Under the pieces are notes generated by a model that saw only the letters and a program-made list of their open reading frames with translations, was not told the origin of the DNA and did not search any database. From Balanoglossus misakiensis (lineage: Eukaryota > Hemichordata), in assembly GCA_040954595.2 (NCBI GenBank), contig CM082588.2:4030001-4094000 (forward strand): DNA of 64,000 nt, given 5' to 3'. Shown in pieces: positions 1 through 10,600 of the stretch (within the stretch, counting starts at the first letter, position 1; every line of letters starts with the position of its first letter). The translations under genes were made by a program, and so were the position numbers.

Positions 1-489
1 TAGGCCATCTTTAAATAGATATCATACGCTTGGCGCAACCGCATCACAACGAACCTCAGCTGTTGGCGTTGTTTGTCGGATTTTTGTATCCTCCAGGGAT
101 ATAAAAATATTGTCCTGTTGAACACTTTGAGGCTATTCGGGTCCATCGTGCCAATCTTTGGGTTGTTCTCCGTGAGGGCGTTGTAGAGTTTGGTCACAAC
201 GGACTTGTCTAACAAAATCAGGTCGCTCTTCCGGCCGATATCTCCGTATGTGTCAGTCCGCGGTTCCGGTAGGCTAGTCCGCACTACGAAAGGTGTTGAG
301 TCGATTTCAAAGCCGCACTTTGAAGCCCTCAAGGCGGATTCACTGACGACGACAGCACAAGAACTCATGTTTTTCAGAGGGTGGGTTAAATTTGACAATT
401 TCTGATACGATGAATCATGCACGACAACCTTGTCTTCATAGTTCTGAAGGAAATTAATCTGCGTGGACGGCACTTCCAGTTTGAAGATT
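1..489 (-). CDS. ST8Sia-like sialyltransferase, sialylmotif L exon (partial gene)
   Basis: This is the third coding exon of a Golgi sialyltransferase (CAZy GT29); the gene runs off the left edge. The family transfers sialic acid from CMP-sialic acid to glycans. The exon is open for about 162 codons. It carries a motif-L region at about residues 144-190: CAVV, then a CG-x-EID core, FVVR, and an IGRKSDLILLDKSV stretch, in the order typical of ST8Sia enzymes. N-glycosylation sequons NLT, NMS and NRT are present. The acceptor is placed at 489/490 because this completes the AG left by the upstream exon; its polypyrimidine tract is weak, and an alternative AG lies at 503-504. Oddly, the near-invariant GN-S/G after CAVV is replaced by VSES, and the usual R-x-N is R-T-S. 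Motif S and the C-terminus lie outside the window. Family assignment is firm; subfamily and activity are uncertain. Confidence 0.78.
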
Positions 490-902
490 CTGATATCCTT
501 TTCTATGTAAATATTTTCGGATATGTTATACCTTTAAAATAGACAAGTAACATACACTCAGTTCAATCAATATAAATACGTCATACATTAACACGAATAT
601 CACAGCTAAAATGTTATTATATTGTTACGATTGTACTACGAATGCATATAATTTAAATATCAGTGGTGGATGAACAATAAGGGTGTACGTCATTAACATA
701 GCGTTAGCTGTAGTAGCCGTACACCTGGGTATTTTGAATATTACGTAAGGGTTTTTGATTTTTTTGACAACGGCAGTCAAGTGGCGTGAGCCGAACAGAA
801 AACAGACAAGGAGCACTCGGCCATGAGCGACGGGGACTGGGATCTTGTAATCCACGTGGGAGCTCGGTGTTGAAGTTCAGCACGTCGTGACTGATTGTTC
901 AC

Positions 903-1052
903 CTTAATTCCAATAATGGTGAATCGAACTTCTTTCGCCGTTTCTCTGGTGCTTGCTGGACTTCCGGTCGGACGCGGACTGATACATCATGCATGTCAAG
1001 TCGATAATCGTGCACAGTTACTTCATCAATATGCTGTATCACGCCGTCTTGT
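903..1052 (-). CDS. Sialyltransferase stem exon (exon 2)
   Basis: A 150-bp exon lies between an acceptor ending TATACAG and a donor G|GTGAAC. It starts with one base that completes the AG of exon 1 and ends with AG, which the motif-L exon completes, so all three exons join in one frame. It encodes about 50 charged, low-similarity residues, including an EKRRKK cluster, as expected of the stem between membrane anchor and catalytic domain. Identification rests on phase and position, not on similarity. Confidence 0.6.
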
Positions 1053-1370
1053 CTGTATAGAACGAGGGCAAGGAAAACATCACACACTATGCATATGTAC
1101 TGTAGACAATTTCAAAATGGCCTATCTACGCCGAAATAGTCATCATGGCGAGACCTACATGGACATACGTCAAAACTAATGGCTGAATTTGATCAAAGTT
1201 GTTTTTATTCTTCTTCTATGTGTGTTCCAGAACTACACCGTTTGTAGCAACCAACATGAAGATCAAAACGCCCTCACTTCCCTTATGAAGATTTGGTATG
1301 GCATGTACATGATTTTATTCAAGGTAGGCCTATATCTCTCTTATAAAGCAAAATTGTTACCAAGGTTTAC

Positions 1371-1519
1371 CTCGAAATTCCTGTGTCATCATCAAGTTTG
1401 CCAGTAGATACTGGGTTGAAGATGTCCGGGGTAGCGAAAATTAAAATCGCCATCATGACCAGCGGCAAAAATATGACAAAACAAATGCACTTCCTCCGCC
1501 CTCGGTAGCTCCAATGCAT
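1371..1519 (-). CDS. Sialyltransferase first coding exon: cytosolic tail and signal anchor
   Basis: The frame opens at ATG 1519-1517 with a ten-residue tail containing RGRRK. A hydrophobic stretch of about 19 residues follows (roughly residues 11-29) and then a polar segment. This is the type II membrane layout of Golgi glycosyltransferases. The exon ends at a good donor, GAG|GTAAAC, leaving two bases that match the next exon. A good acceptor (TTTTCCCCACAG) sits at 1552, so the exon probably starts at 1551 with 32 bases of 5' UTR and a further 5' exon upstream. The assignment depends on the in-phase link to the motif-L exon. Confidence 0.65.
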
Positions 1520-1551
1520 TGTAAGGATGTAGGAGATGTAGACAAGAAACG

Positions 1552-2610
1552 CTGTGGGGAAAATTGTGCGATTTTAACAGTGTCCTTTTGACTTAAGTAC
1601 TGGACAGACCTCCATTTTTTCAACCATTGTTTGTGACTTACTAGTAGATCATACTCGCTAATTTTTATGCGAGTAAATTAATAGAACGCGTGAGTTGAAA
1701 TTCGACAATTTCCCACTGAGTTGGATAGGCTTTCAACCGTTCCACCGAATACCTATAGTCAGCATTTTTATCGCTCATTTGGGCGAAATGATCTTGAATT
1801 TGTGTCAGCGTTATACGGCATGGAGTCACGCGCAAGACACAAAGGGCCTTGGTAGTAAATAACCCACTGTAAACAATTTACCGCTGCGGCTATAACGGCA
1901 CGCCGTATCAATTTGCACCTTTAAGGTACTTACTGAACTTAACATGGATTTACGCCCTCGCGTATTTGCCGGTAATGAACGAGACACGTTCTCCAGGTTC
2001 GTTGAAAGACTCAGAATGCGTGATAGGCGCCCTGAGAATAATTTGACTTGGCGATGGTGACGAGATAACCATAAATGTTGTTCCTGTCAAACTTCACAAA
2101 GCAGTGCAGTTGACCTCCTTTGGTCCATTTACGTCGATTGGCACGGTCAATTCAAATGACAAGTACATGTAATTCGTACAGTTAATGAGCCGGTGATAAA
2201 ATGTACCACTCATTCATAACGACCTCGTTAATTGTATCATTTGCAACATACATCCGTGGGTTCACACTATGATCTGAAACATGGCATTAATTAGGCGCTG
2301 TGATATGTATTCATTTATTTATTTATTACCCATTTATTCCACTCCACTATATCACGGTCATGATTTCTACACGTATCAACAACACTTAACATGCATAACA
2401 TGCAATATGCGGTACGATCGGTGACGTCATGATATATCATAATTAAGTTTTGCTGTTTTGAATGTAATTTAATTTAAAATGTGCAGGGAGGTCTTTTGAT
2501 AAATCCCTCGGCGCCTATCGTGAAATAACATACCCCCACTTTAGCGATGCCAACAGTCAAATTATATCGTGTCAGCCCGAGGACACTTAAACTGTTTTAT
2601 CGACACCTAC
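1552..2610. other. No supported gene
   Basis: AT-rich sequence. A minus-strand stretch near 2035-2115 is open for about 38 codons and ends in a stop. It could be a last exon of the candidate gene to its right, but no convincing splice site fixes it. Confidence 0.4.
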
Positions 2611-3916
2611 CTGCGAAGTCAGGATACGGAAGTTCGTGTACTTGTCCTCTCCAATTTTCCACGAGAGGGTAGATACAAGTGCTGTTTTTGAAATGCTCAG
2701 TGAGAACCCCGATACATAAGACTCTTTGCGGACTAGCCAGTGGGAATGTGTTGTCCAGAGCTTGGCCACAGGCATCAGCGCTGGTGGGACAGTTGTTGGC
2801 TCTCGAGGACAACAACAACAATGATTCGCCTATAAGCAGAGTTACCAACGGACTCTGATAGCATTGTTAGCAGACAAAAGAGCCAGTCTGTGAGAGATTT
2901 TACTTCAACAATGTGGGCCCCGCCTGACCTTTCGGTTGCAATGAGAACGAATCAAGCAGAAAATACGGTCTGTCGCTGCTTGCCACAAAAGGTTTCCCGA
3001 AGAACTTGATACTTACACAATGATAGCATAAAGTCAAGACAAGTCCAAATTGATATATGTTGCTCAATTGGCCAGATAAGTTCTTGTCACACATTCAATT
3101 CAAGTCTCGTTAGAAAAATTAATCTTGAAGTGTCTTCATCATTATGCAATAATGACGTGAAATGACCACTGAGCGGAGTCCACATAAAAAGCGTTTGTCA
3201 CAAGAAAAACGAAAGGGGGGTTCATCGTACCTGTAGATGACGCACCCAAGGAAACTTTTCTGGCACTTGCAAGAGTTCTGTCGTAGGAATGTCAAGACGG
3301 TCGACGACGTTTGTGGTAAGGCCGCCGCCAACGACTGCTTTGAAAATGTCCACCCTTAACGTTTGGGGGAGAAGAGGTTCTTAAATAGGATTTTATACAT
3401 GGGCCGACACCATAAAAACGAATGTTTTCCCTTGTATGACACCCAATTATACTTGTCTGTAATCAAAGGAACAATTCTTTGACATTGCAGACAAATTACT
3501 TTAGCTTGGCATATGCAGTGTGTAATTTATTGCCTCCACTGATAAATATACATACATGTATGTTGCCTACAATGATTCCTTGAAGCTTGAAATGAAGATT
3601 TATTATAAACTTCCCTGTTATTCCTTTCTCGTTGATTTAACGTCTGACGTCAGAGATAACGTAACCTTGCTGCTATTTTTACCATCTTTGTATCAAAATC
3701 GTGAGGGAAAATTGTGTTTATTTACAGAGAGCCTGTGATTCAATTTGTGCGGGCGTCAGGCAGCCTGTTTGGTTTACCGTTAATTCTCTGTTCAGTATAA
3801 AATGAAGATGGTAGAATACAAAAATCCTGACCTAGAAATAACATTTTAAATGAGTCCATGTGCTTGTTAACGTAGCTTAGAAAGTTTATAGCTATGCCAA
3901 ACATGTGTATCATTCT
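2611..3916 (-). CDS. Candidate four-exon gene, unrecognised (possibly degenerate kelch-like)
   Basis: Four minus-strand segments are each bounded by acceptor and donor signals and stay open when joined: 3832-3916, 3231-3337, 2929-3004 and 2611-2780. Donors are GTCAGG, GTACGA, GTCAGG and GTAGGT. Acceptors include TTTTCTTCAG and TGTCCCACCAG. Lengths leave phases 1, 0, 1 and 0, which fit in series. The second exon encodes VVGGG followed some residues later by a DRLDIPT stretch and a VRHLQ stretch, loosely like a kelch blade; this is weak. The product is not recognised. Neither the start codon nor the end is identified, and an alternative acceptor in the last segment would change its frame. It lies head-to-tail behind the sialyltransferase gene and could also be chance splice signals. 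Confidence 0.3.
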
Positions 3917-5585
3917 CTGAAGAAAACCTGGCCTACATAACGGGTCATTCGGTCGAGTATGCCGATCGGCGCCTTTCAATTATGCAGGGGTAGTTAGACA
4001 TTGCTAAATAACTCGACTTCTTGCATTCACATATACCTTGAAATTTATGTCAACCATATTGAAATAATTACGTACTCGCATTAGGCGGATGGCTGGACAA
4101 CAGATCGTCAGATAAGACTGTACAATAAGATACAAAATGACTCAGGTTAAATAGACCTATATTTTATAAGATAGCTCGATTACAATTAAATGATACATTT
4201 AATATCATCGGCCATTTGGGAGAGGCAAAGTACGTTCTGGGTTCAGCATCCGCTCCGAGTAGCTTCAAAATATATTGTCTAAATTCTTAGCATTTAAATT
4301 TGCAAAAGTTTGCAAAAAACGGACAAGTTCTGGATAGAGGATACAACGTATATGTTCTTGGTGATATTGACGTCATAGATTCCTATTTCAGTCTAAACCC
4401 CACAAGTACGCTGTCTATAAGAATTTCTGTTATATCGCACCTGCTAAGTTCCAACATACCGATAGACTTAATATTGGCACTTGGTAAACATGTGTTCTCA
4501 GTCCGCGAAGATGAAAACGGCGCATCGGAGATTAGGGATATAACTCGATCATCCATAAGGCCACCGTACAGATGCCATTATACCTTCACGGTCGACCTTG
4601 AAACTCCGACAGGGTGGCCTGAATGATACCGTGGCCGCAGGCTTCTCTGCCCTTGAATCTGTCATCAAAATCCCCGCTGTGTGATAGATCAGTGTATTCT
4701 CTCCGCAGCTGTGACTTCCGTACTTGCCACACTCCCTTTTTAAATTATGGCGTTTTCTCGAATAATTACGTCTTAAAATGCAAATAATGAACACTCCCCT
4801 TCGAGATTCACACAGACGTTTGCACGGATGTCTCGTACATAACATTTTATTGTCTACTAGCCCGCGTGAATGCCGTTTCTCGTTGCTTGTACATGTTTAA
4901 ATTACACGCGCATCGTATACTGGTTTGAAGACGTCAACGATTTCGAGTATCGCTACAAGCCATCTCCCCGTGTCTTCCAAATGGCGCCATAGAACACTAT
5001 ATTGCCAAATTGCATTATTACATTATTCAGTGTGTACTCATCCAAGATGATCGCTTGCCCCTAAATATCCGCTAATCGGGTGTACATCTTGGCAATTCTC
5101 AGGTTTAGGCCAGAGTGCATTGTTACGGAAATACTGACTTGCGGGCAAATCAGAGTTTAAAGTTTTGTACATACATGTAAGGCTCGTTACAATGTTCTTG
5201 TCTCAAAGTATACGTCATAGAGTGCAAATATAGCTCCTGCCCGTGTTGGGCACTTTAGCCACGTAATATCTGCTCAATTCCGGCGTTCACGCAACGGTTC
5301 TAGTAAAAACAATTTGACGCCACTTAAGATCTCTCTTGTACCGTGTATGTATAAACATCCAGATACTTAAGTCAACCCCTTGGTCGATGTTTATCCTTGT
5401 GTGCGCCCGCATGTATTTTTAGTCTATGACGATAGACATGATAATGCTATGCAATCGCGTGGTGACTACCATGATGATGCATTATACTGTCACTGTTTTA
5501 AGTTGACCATGTACAAAGTGGAGTAAATTGATCTTTGGGTGTCCATTTTGGACATTGTTTAGTTTTTTTTCTGAACCTAGCTTGG
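3917..5585. other. No supported gene
   Basis: Mostly AT-rich DNA. A short minus-strand splice-bounded stretch at about 4590-4690 is open in two frames, but its phase does not join the exons to its left. A plus-strand frame at 4300-4626 has no recognisable motif. Confidence 0.4.
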
Positions 5586-6152
5586 CTACTGGCTGTCATC
5601 ACTCTTCTGTAGATTTTTCTGGTTCATGCTCTCGTTGTGTGCCAGCGTGTAGCCGTCTTTCATCTTTCCCATCATGAAGTCGAACACCAAGAGCCACGAC
5701 TCCTTGACCTCGGATGTGTATCTGTCCTTAAGTTCCTGCTCCCAGACGTCGAGCATCGCGCTGGTGAAAATGTCGAAAAAGGAAGGCTTGAAGCCGTCGA
5801 AGGTGACGTGCGACCTACCGAGTTTCAGAAGCAGGGGCGCGAGAGACGTCTCAAGGCTGTCCAGATTGTCCACCGCCGCCCCGACGCTTTGCATAAACCG
5901 CGACGCGTGTCCCTTGAAGTTCATGTCTTTCAACAGAGCGTCGCCTTCCTTGTCTCGGCACGGGAACAAATGCTTCACTTTGGGCTCCATCTCGAATATT
6001 CGGAGGAACACCTTTGTGCCGTTCCCCGTCATGTCGTTGGCCAGCGGCCGCCACGTCTTGCGGACGATCCGCCTCTGCCGCTCGGTGAAAATGTCTCTCT
6101 CCTCGATGGTCATTTCCCCGACGTTCACACCCGATGACGCGCTACACCCCAT
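5586..6152 (-). CDS. Intronless, N-terminally acylated globin (globin X-like)
   Basis: A complete 188-residue globin in one open frame. It binds haem; the likely role is membrane-associated redox, NO or O2 chemistry rather than bulk transport. Hallmark residues are visible: A-helix Trp34, Phe63 in an HLFP motif (CD1), distal His82 (E7) in FKGHASRFM, and proximal His115 (F8) in LGRSHV. The N-terminus MGCSAS fits N-myristoylation of Gly2 and palmitoylation of Cys3, as known for globin X-type proteins, so it is probably tethered to the inner face of a membrane. The start has A at -3 and G at +4. Animal globins normally have introns in helices B and G; none interrupts this frame, suggesting a retrocopy or intron loss. 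The CDS is far more GC-rich than its flanks. No obvious polyadenylation signal was found downstream. Confidence 0.93.
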   Translation of the reverse strand: MGCSASSGVNVGEMTIEERDIFTERQRRIVRKTWRPLANDMTGNGTKVFLRIFEMEPKVKHLFPCRDKEGDALLKDMNFKGHASRFMQSVGAAVDNLDSLETSLAPLLLKLGRSHVTFDGFKPSFFDIFTSAMLDVWEQELKDRYTSEVKESWLLVFDFMMGKMKDGYTLAHNESMNQKNLQKSDDSQ

Positions 6153-6700
6153 GATGTGTCGACGGATGAACGAACTCCGTATTATGGTAAAAGTCTCTTA
6201 TATTCAACCGTTCCTGTATATGATATTCCCGGTCGTCAGAGCCGGCGATCTGAGTGGTACTTCAACTTCGGATCTGAAAATGAAAATAGACGAAACAACC
6301 TTGAGAACGTTTGTTAAACAAGACATCACTGGACGATCGTCTTACCGCTAACTGCCCGCGCCTGTTACCATGGCACTGAAACCGGAACCTACGTCACCCG
6401 TGTTATCGCGCTAGTCAATCGCGAGCTGAACTTTCCACATGAATTCACGTAACATGCGTGGGTATATCCCCTACTGAGAATATCGCGAGCGAGACCATCA
6501 ATTCTATCCACTGAAAGCCAGAAGGTCGCCGAGTTGCCGTTGAAATGAATCACTTGTTTTTCCATACTTAGTTAGCAAAATGCAGGAGGCATCAGGTTTT
6601 ACAGAAGATTCGTGATGGATCATGTATCTGAGTACCATATCTGGGGAGTTTTGGATTTCCCGTTTCCCGTCTGTCGTTTCCCCGAATACCCATGTGATAG

Positions 6701-6731
6701 CCCCCCCCCCTCTCTCTCTCTCTCTCTCTCC
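6701..6731. repeat. Poly-C / (CT)n microsatellite
   Basis: Ten C followed by about ten CT units. It runs into a short imperfect CAGTC/CAGTA repeat to about 6790. Confidence 0.9.
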
Positions 6732-7553
6732 AGTCCAGTCCAGTACAGTACAGTTCACTACTGTACAGTATACTACGATACAGTATGCGTAAATACTGTA
6801 GAGTAATTTAACGTTTAGGAACAGTTCGATCGGAAAACATTCGTGACCCTGTCGGTCAAAGTTTTACTGTTCGCTTTATTACCGTATAGATTGTTACCAC
6901 GCAAGATCGCCAAACACACATCTGTTTACATTCTGTTCGACTTGTCGGAGCAACATCATTGATTTCTGTCAGCAGAGTTTCCTATAACTATCTATCATTG
7001 GTTTCATGGCTCTGTGTACAGCGAACCCAGTGGTCTAGCTTGCTGTGTATCAGCGTGAACACGCTGTTTCCTAACCAAAAAAGGCCAACCTCTCATCTGC
7101 ACTGCAATATACTCGAAAGTACTTTTCAAAAATTTCTTCTGGAAGACTTGACTCACTACTCAGAGAGGCAATATTCTGTCGTACTGTCTGACAGGGATGG
7201 GGACCAATTCGGAAAACCCCGGACCGCAAAATGACGCATGCAAAATTATTGTATTGAGGTTAGAGACCGAACGAAACTCGCACAATTAGAATTCTGGGTG
7301 AAGTGCGCACTTCAACGCACAAGCATATGTTTAACATATCGGATTTCTGTCAAAGTCGGCTTGACTTACATGTACAGATCGTTCCTATTGATCGGTTGCG
7401 TGTAAATTTAGCAGTGCAGTCTTACCGACCCACTGAGGCTGTAGAGTCAGATTTGCAACTGGGGATCCTGTACGATTTATAGTTCAAACGTCAAGAACAA
7501 GGTCGAGACACGGGACACGACCCTCATTCGTATTCGGAGAGAGGGGTCAGCGA

Positions 7554-7623
7554 CTGAGAGAGAGAGAGAGACAGACGGACAGAAAGAAAGAAAGAAAGAC
7601 GGAGAGAGAGAGACAGAGACAGA
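7554..7623. repeat. GA-rich compound microsatellite
   Basis: Purine-rich tract of GA, GACA and AAAG units with few interruptions. Confidence 0.85.
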
Positions 7624-10600
7624 TGTCAATCATACACGGATAACCACCGTGGCCGTCTTCAAGTTCTAGCTTCCGTTGGCGACGGTGAAAAACCTCAACG
7701 TGTCGCTTGCTGTCACCAGGACTTGCCGCTCAGTCGGACTTCAGTCGGTGACGTATACATCAAGCCGCGACCATCCATCGCACTGACCTCTAAACGCACT
7801 TCACATGCGCAGCGGTGCAGACATGTAATAGTATTAAATCACTGACGGGTATCCCACTAGAACACCGAATGCTTGAAATTCCGGTGAAATGCAGTCATCT
7901 GAGTCATCGGTGATTTAAAGTCTTCAATTTATTGGTTGTACACATTTACACGGGTTAATGACCAAGGGGTTGATAACCATAAATGAATACATGATTTCAT
8001 GACGTTCGCGTTATTGGCCAAATCACTCGGCGCGAATCTTCTGTCGACTTTCACAGTAGCGACGGGTTAGCCTGATATCGGCACATTTGTATTCAACTTG
8101 TATAAAAATTCCGTATCCGGAGATTCACAAGCTGACACACTGTGTACAGAAAACAGAAAGTACGCAGTCTCGCCAAAATGTAAATCATTTTACAGCTGCC
8201 TTATTTGCTCTGGAATTTTAAACCACAGATTCATAAGCAGCGAGTGACAAATTATATGCAGCAATCAGGGTGAACTGTGGGTCCTTTACCATAACACATG
8301 TGAAAGCCGGACGATCCTCAGACTACATTGTGGAACATAACATTTTCTCGTGTGTTTATCCTTGGTGAATAAGGGTTACTCTCAAAGAAAGGATGATGAC
8401 CCTTTTACGGCTTGTCTGGCAGAGAGACCCGGACTACTTTCTCACCATGAGTTCATTCACTTCTGTCGTGCGCCCGTGCCGCGGAGGGACTCCGTTAACA
8501 TTCACACGCGCATCCAGACGATTTCATTCAATTTAATGAAATCCGCCATTCTCCGTTCAGGAAACACGCCAGCTGAAATTCAATTGCTCGTCAAGACTTC
8601 AATGTCTGACGGAGAAATGCCGGAATTTTACTATGATCACCCAGCGCTCGTTATTGGATTTTTAAAAAGTGATGTATACTGTATACGACTTAGAGGATGT
8701 TTAATCAATTTAATAGAAGAAAGATAAACGAAGGTATTGGTATGTTTAGACGATGCACATGTATGTATGTATCTTTTGTCCCTACTGTATCACGCCGTAC
8801 TCCCAGATAGTTAATTGAACAGTAATCCCAAATGCATGCATATCAAACTTTGTTTAGAAGCTGCACGCAAACAAGAGTCAAAGTCGCACGTCTTCTGCCA
8901 GTAACGCGGGGGTTTGTCACTGTCCTGTTGGATGAAACGTTGAATTGGCGGTCGTAACGTCACTACTGTCGGGCTGGTGGTAAGGGATTCGATGGGAAGG
9001 GATTCGAGTACCCCACTCATCAAATCGTGCTTGCCTGTATATCATGCATATCCATGAGTAGGAGGTCTCTTGGCGACCCACGCTATATCCGCAAGTGTAT
9101 TACAGGAAGTCACACCAGGTGATGGACGTGGCATGTTATTCATATTAGAGGAAGATGCTTTTCTTTCGGGAAGAATTCAAATGTCCCTCGAGGGTTTTCC
9201 GGTTTGATAATGAATTCACGAATTGGGTTTGGGAAAAGACTCCAGAACAGCATGGCCCCTCGTATTTTAGAAACCGGTTTTCTTCACATTCTTAGGCATA
9301 TGCATAGAGTGTATTCGAATCTGTGGTTGGATATCTGTAGTGTCTGCGTGTGCATGACCGGGTATCTGAAAAACCAAGGCTGGAAAGCGAATTCTTCACG
9401 AAAGTATATATCTGTCTCGTCTCTGCTTTCCAGGTCACATGACAGTTGTTCTTTAGAACAGCATCTATTGATTTTGATATCGAATCTAGGAGCATAGCTC
9501 CTACGAGAAATCCTGACGCGGAGGTCAGTACCACTTTGGTAAAATTCCTTTTGAACTTCTTCCGACTGACATTCGATATGCATTTATTCCTGAAAGTCAG
9601 TGGTTTGCGCCGCCATGGGGATAAGAGGTAGATTTTCACCTTTGACCAACATATCAAGATTTCTCGGTTATAATCAGTTTTTTTTCTAACAAGGCGATAG
9701 TGAGTCGGCTTGCCAAATGGTGATGGTACCCTTGGGGACAATCGATGCGTATAAATCACTTTGTAAAGTCGTTGACTATCTGGTTGAAAATGTACAAGAA
9801 TCACTATCGCGCGTACGGGCGCGTCCAACATCAAAAGAACGCGGTCATATTCTTCCTATTGAAAAAAAAATCCGATTCATTCGCAAAGTAACAGGATCAT
9901 CAAACAGGGCATCCACGCGACAACCAGGCGGCTTCGTGACGCTATTTGCGAACATTGAAATCGAAAAGCTCGCTTTTGGCATAACAAGATGTTTGACGTA
10001 GTTTGGAAAACAGAACCCCGATCACGAGTGACTTTATCAAATAACACGCAAGTATCACTGAAACCGCAAATGCTTGAAAATCTAATTTACTTTTGTGTCA
10101 GTTTCATTTCCTCTGTGCCATGGTGAAGTATCACCAACATAACGTCAGATGACATACAGACGAAAACAAAACTGGCAAACAAGAGGTTGTATGCATTCAA
10201 GATTATTTGAATTGGCTACAACTTCATTATACCCCGTATGATTGGGTACAGTGCAGTACATGGCATGTCATTGCATACTAAGAAGCAATCACGGTGTCTT
10301 AGCTCAAAGCAAAACTGCGCTGGACAAAAAATCATTCAAGTTTAAATGGTCTATTCAATATCGAGAACATGTTTTTTTTTCTCTATCAAAATACGGCCGA
10401 AAAACTATTCATGTCCGATTAAAGGGTTGATTGCATGAAAATAACGTAACTAAACTATAGAATGAAGCAGTTGTCATTCAATGTGTTGGGCCGACCCAAT
10501 GACCTGTACTTTTATCTTAATGGTTTTGCATTCACCAAATGAACGCATCTCGTTAACGATGATGGTTATAACCTTTGCCGTAAAGCGCCATCTGAATTGT

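Noticed and set aside
4549-4690. Minus-strand splice-bounded segment with two open frames
   Set aside because: Donor choice is ambiguous and its phase does not join the exon chain at 2.6-3.9 kb.
5637-6351. Long plus-strand open frames across the globin
   Set aside because: They are antisense shadows of a GC-rich coding sequence; the minus frame has all globin landmarks.
9292-9834. 180-codon minus frame
   Set aside because: Length is within chance for this window, other frames overlap it, and no motif is present.
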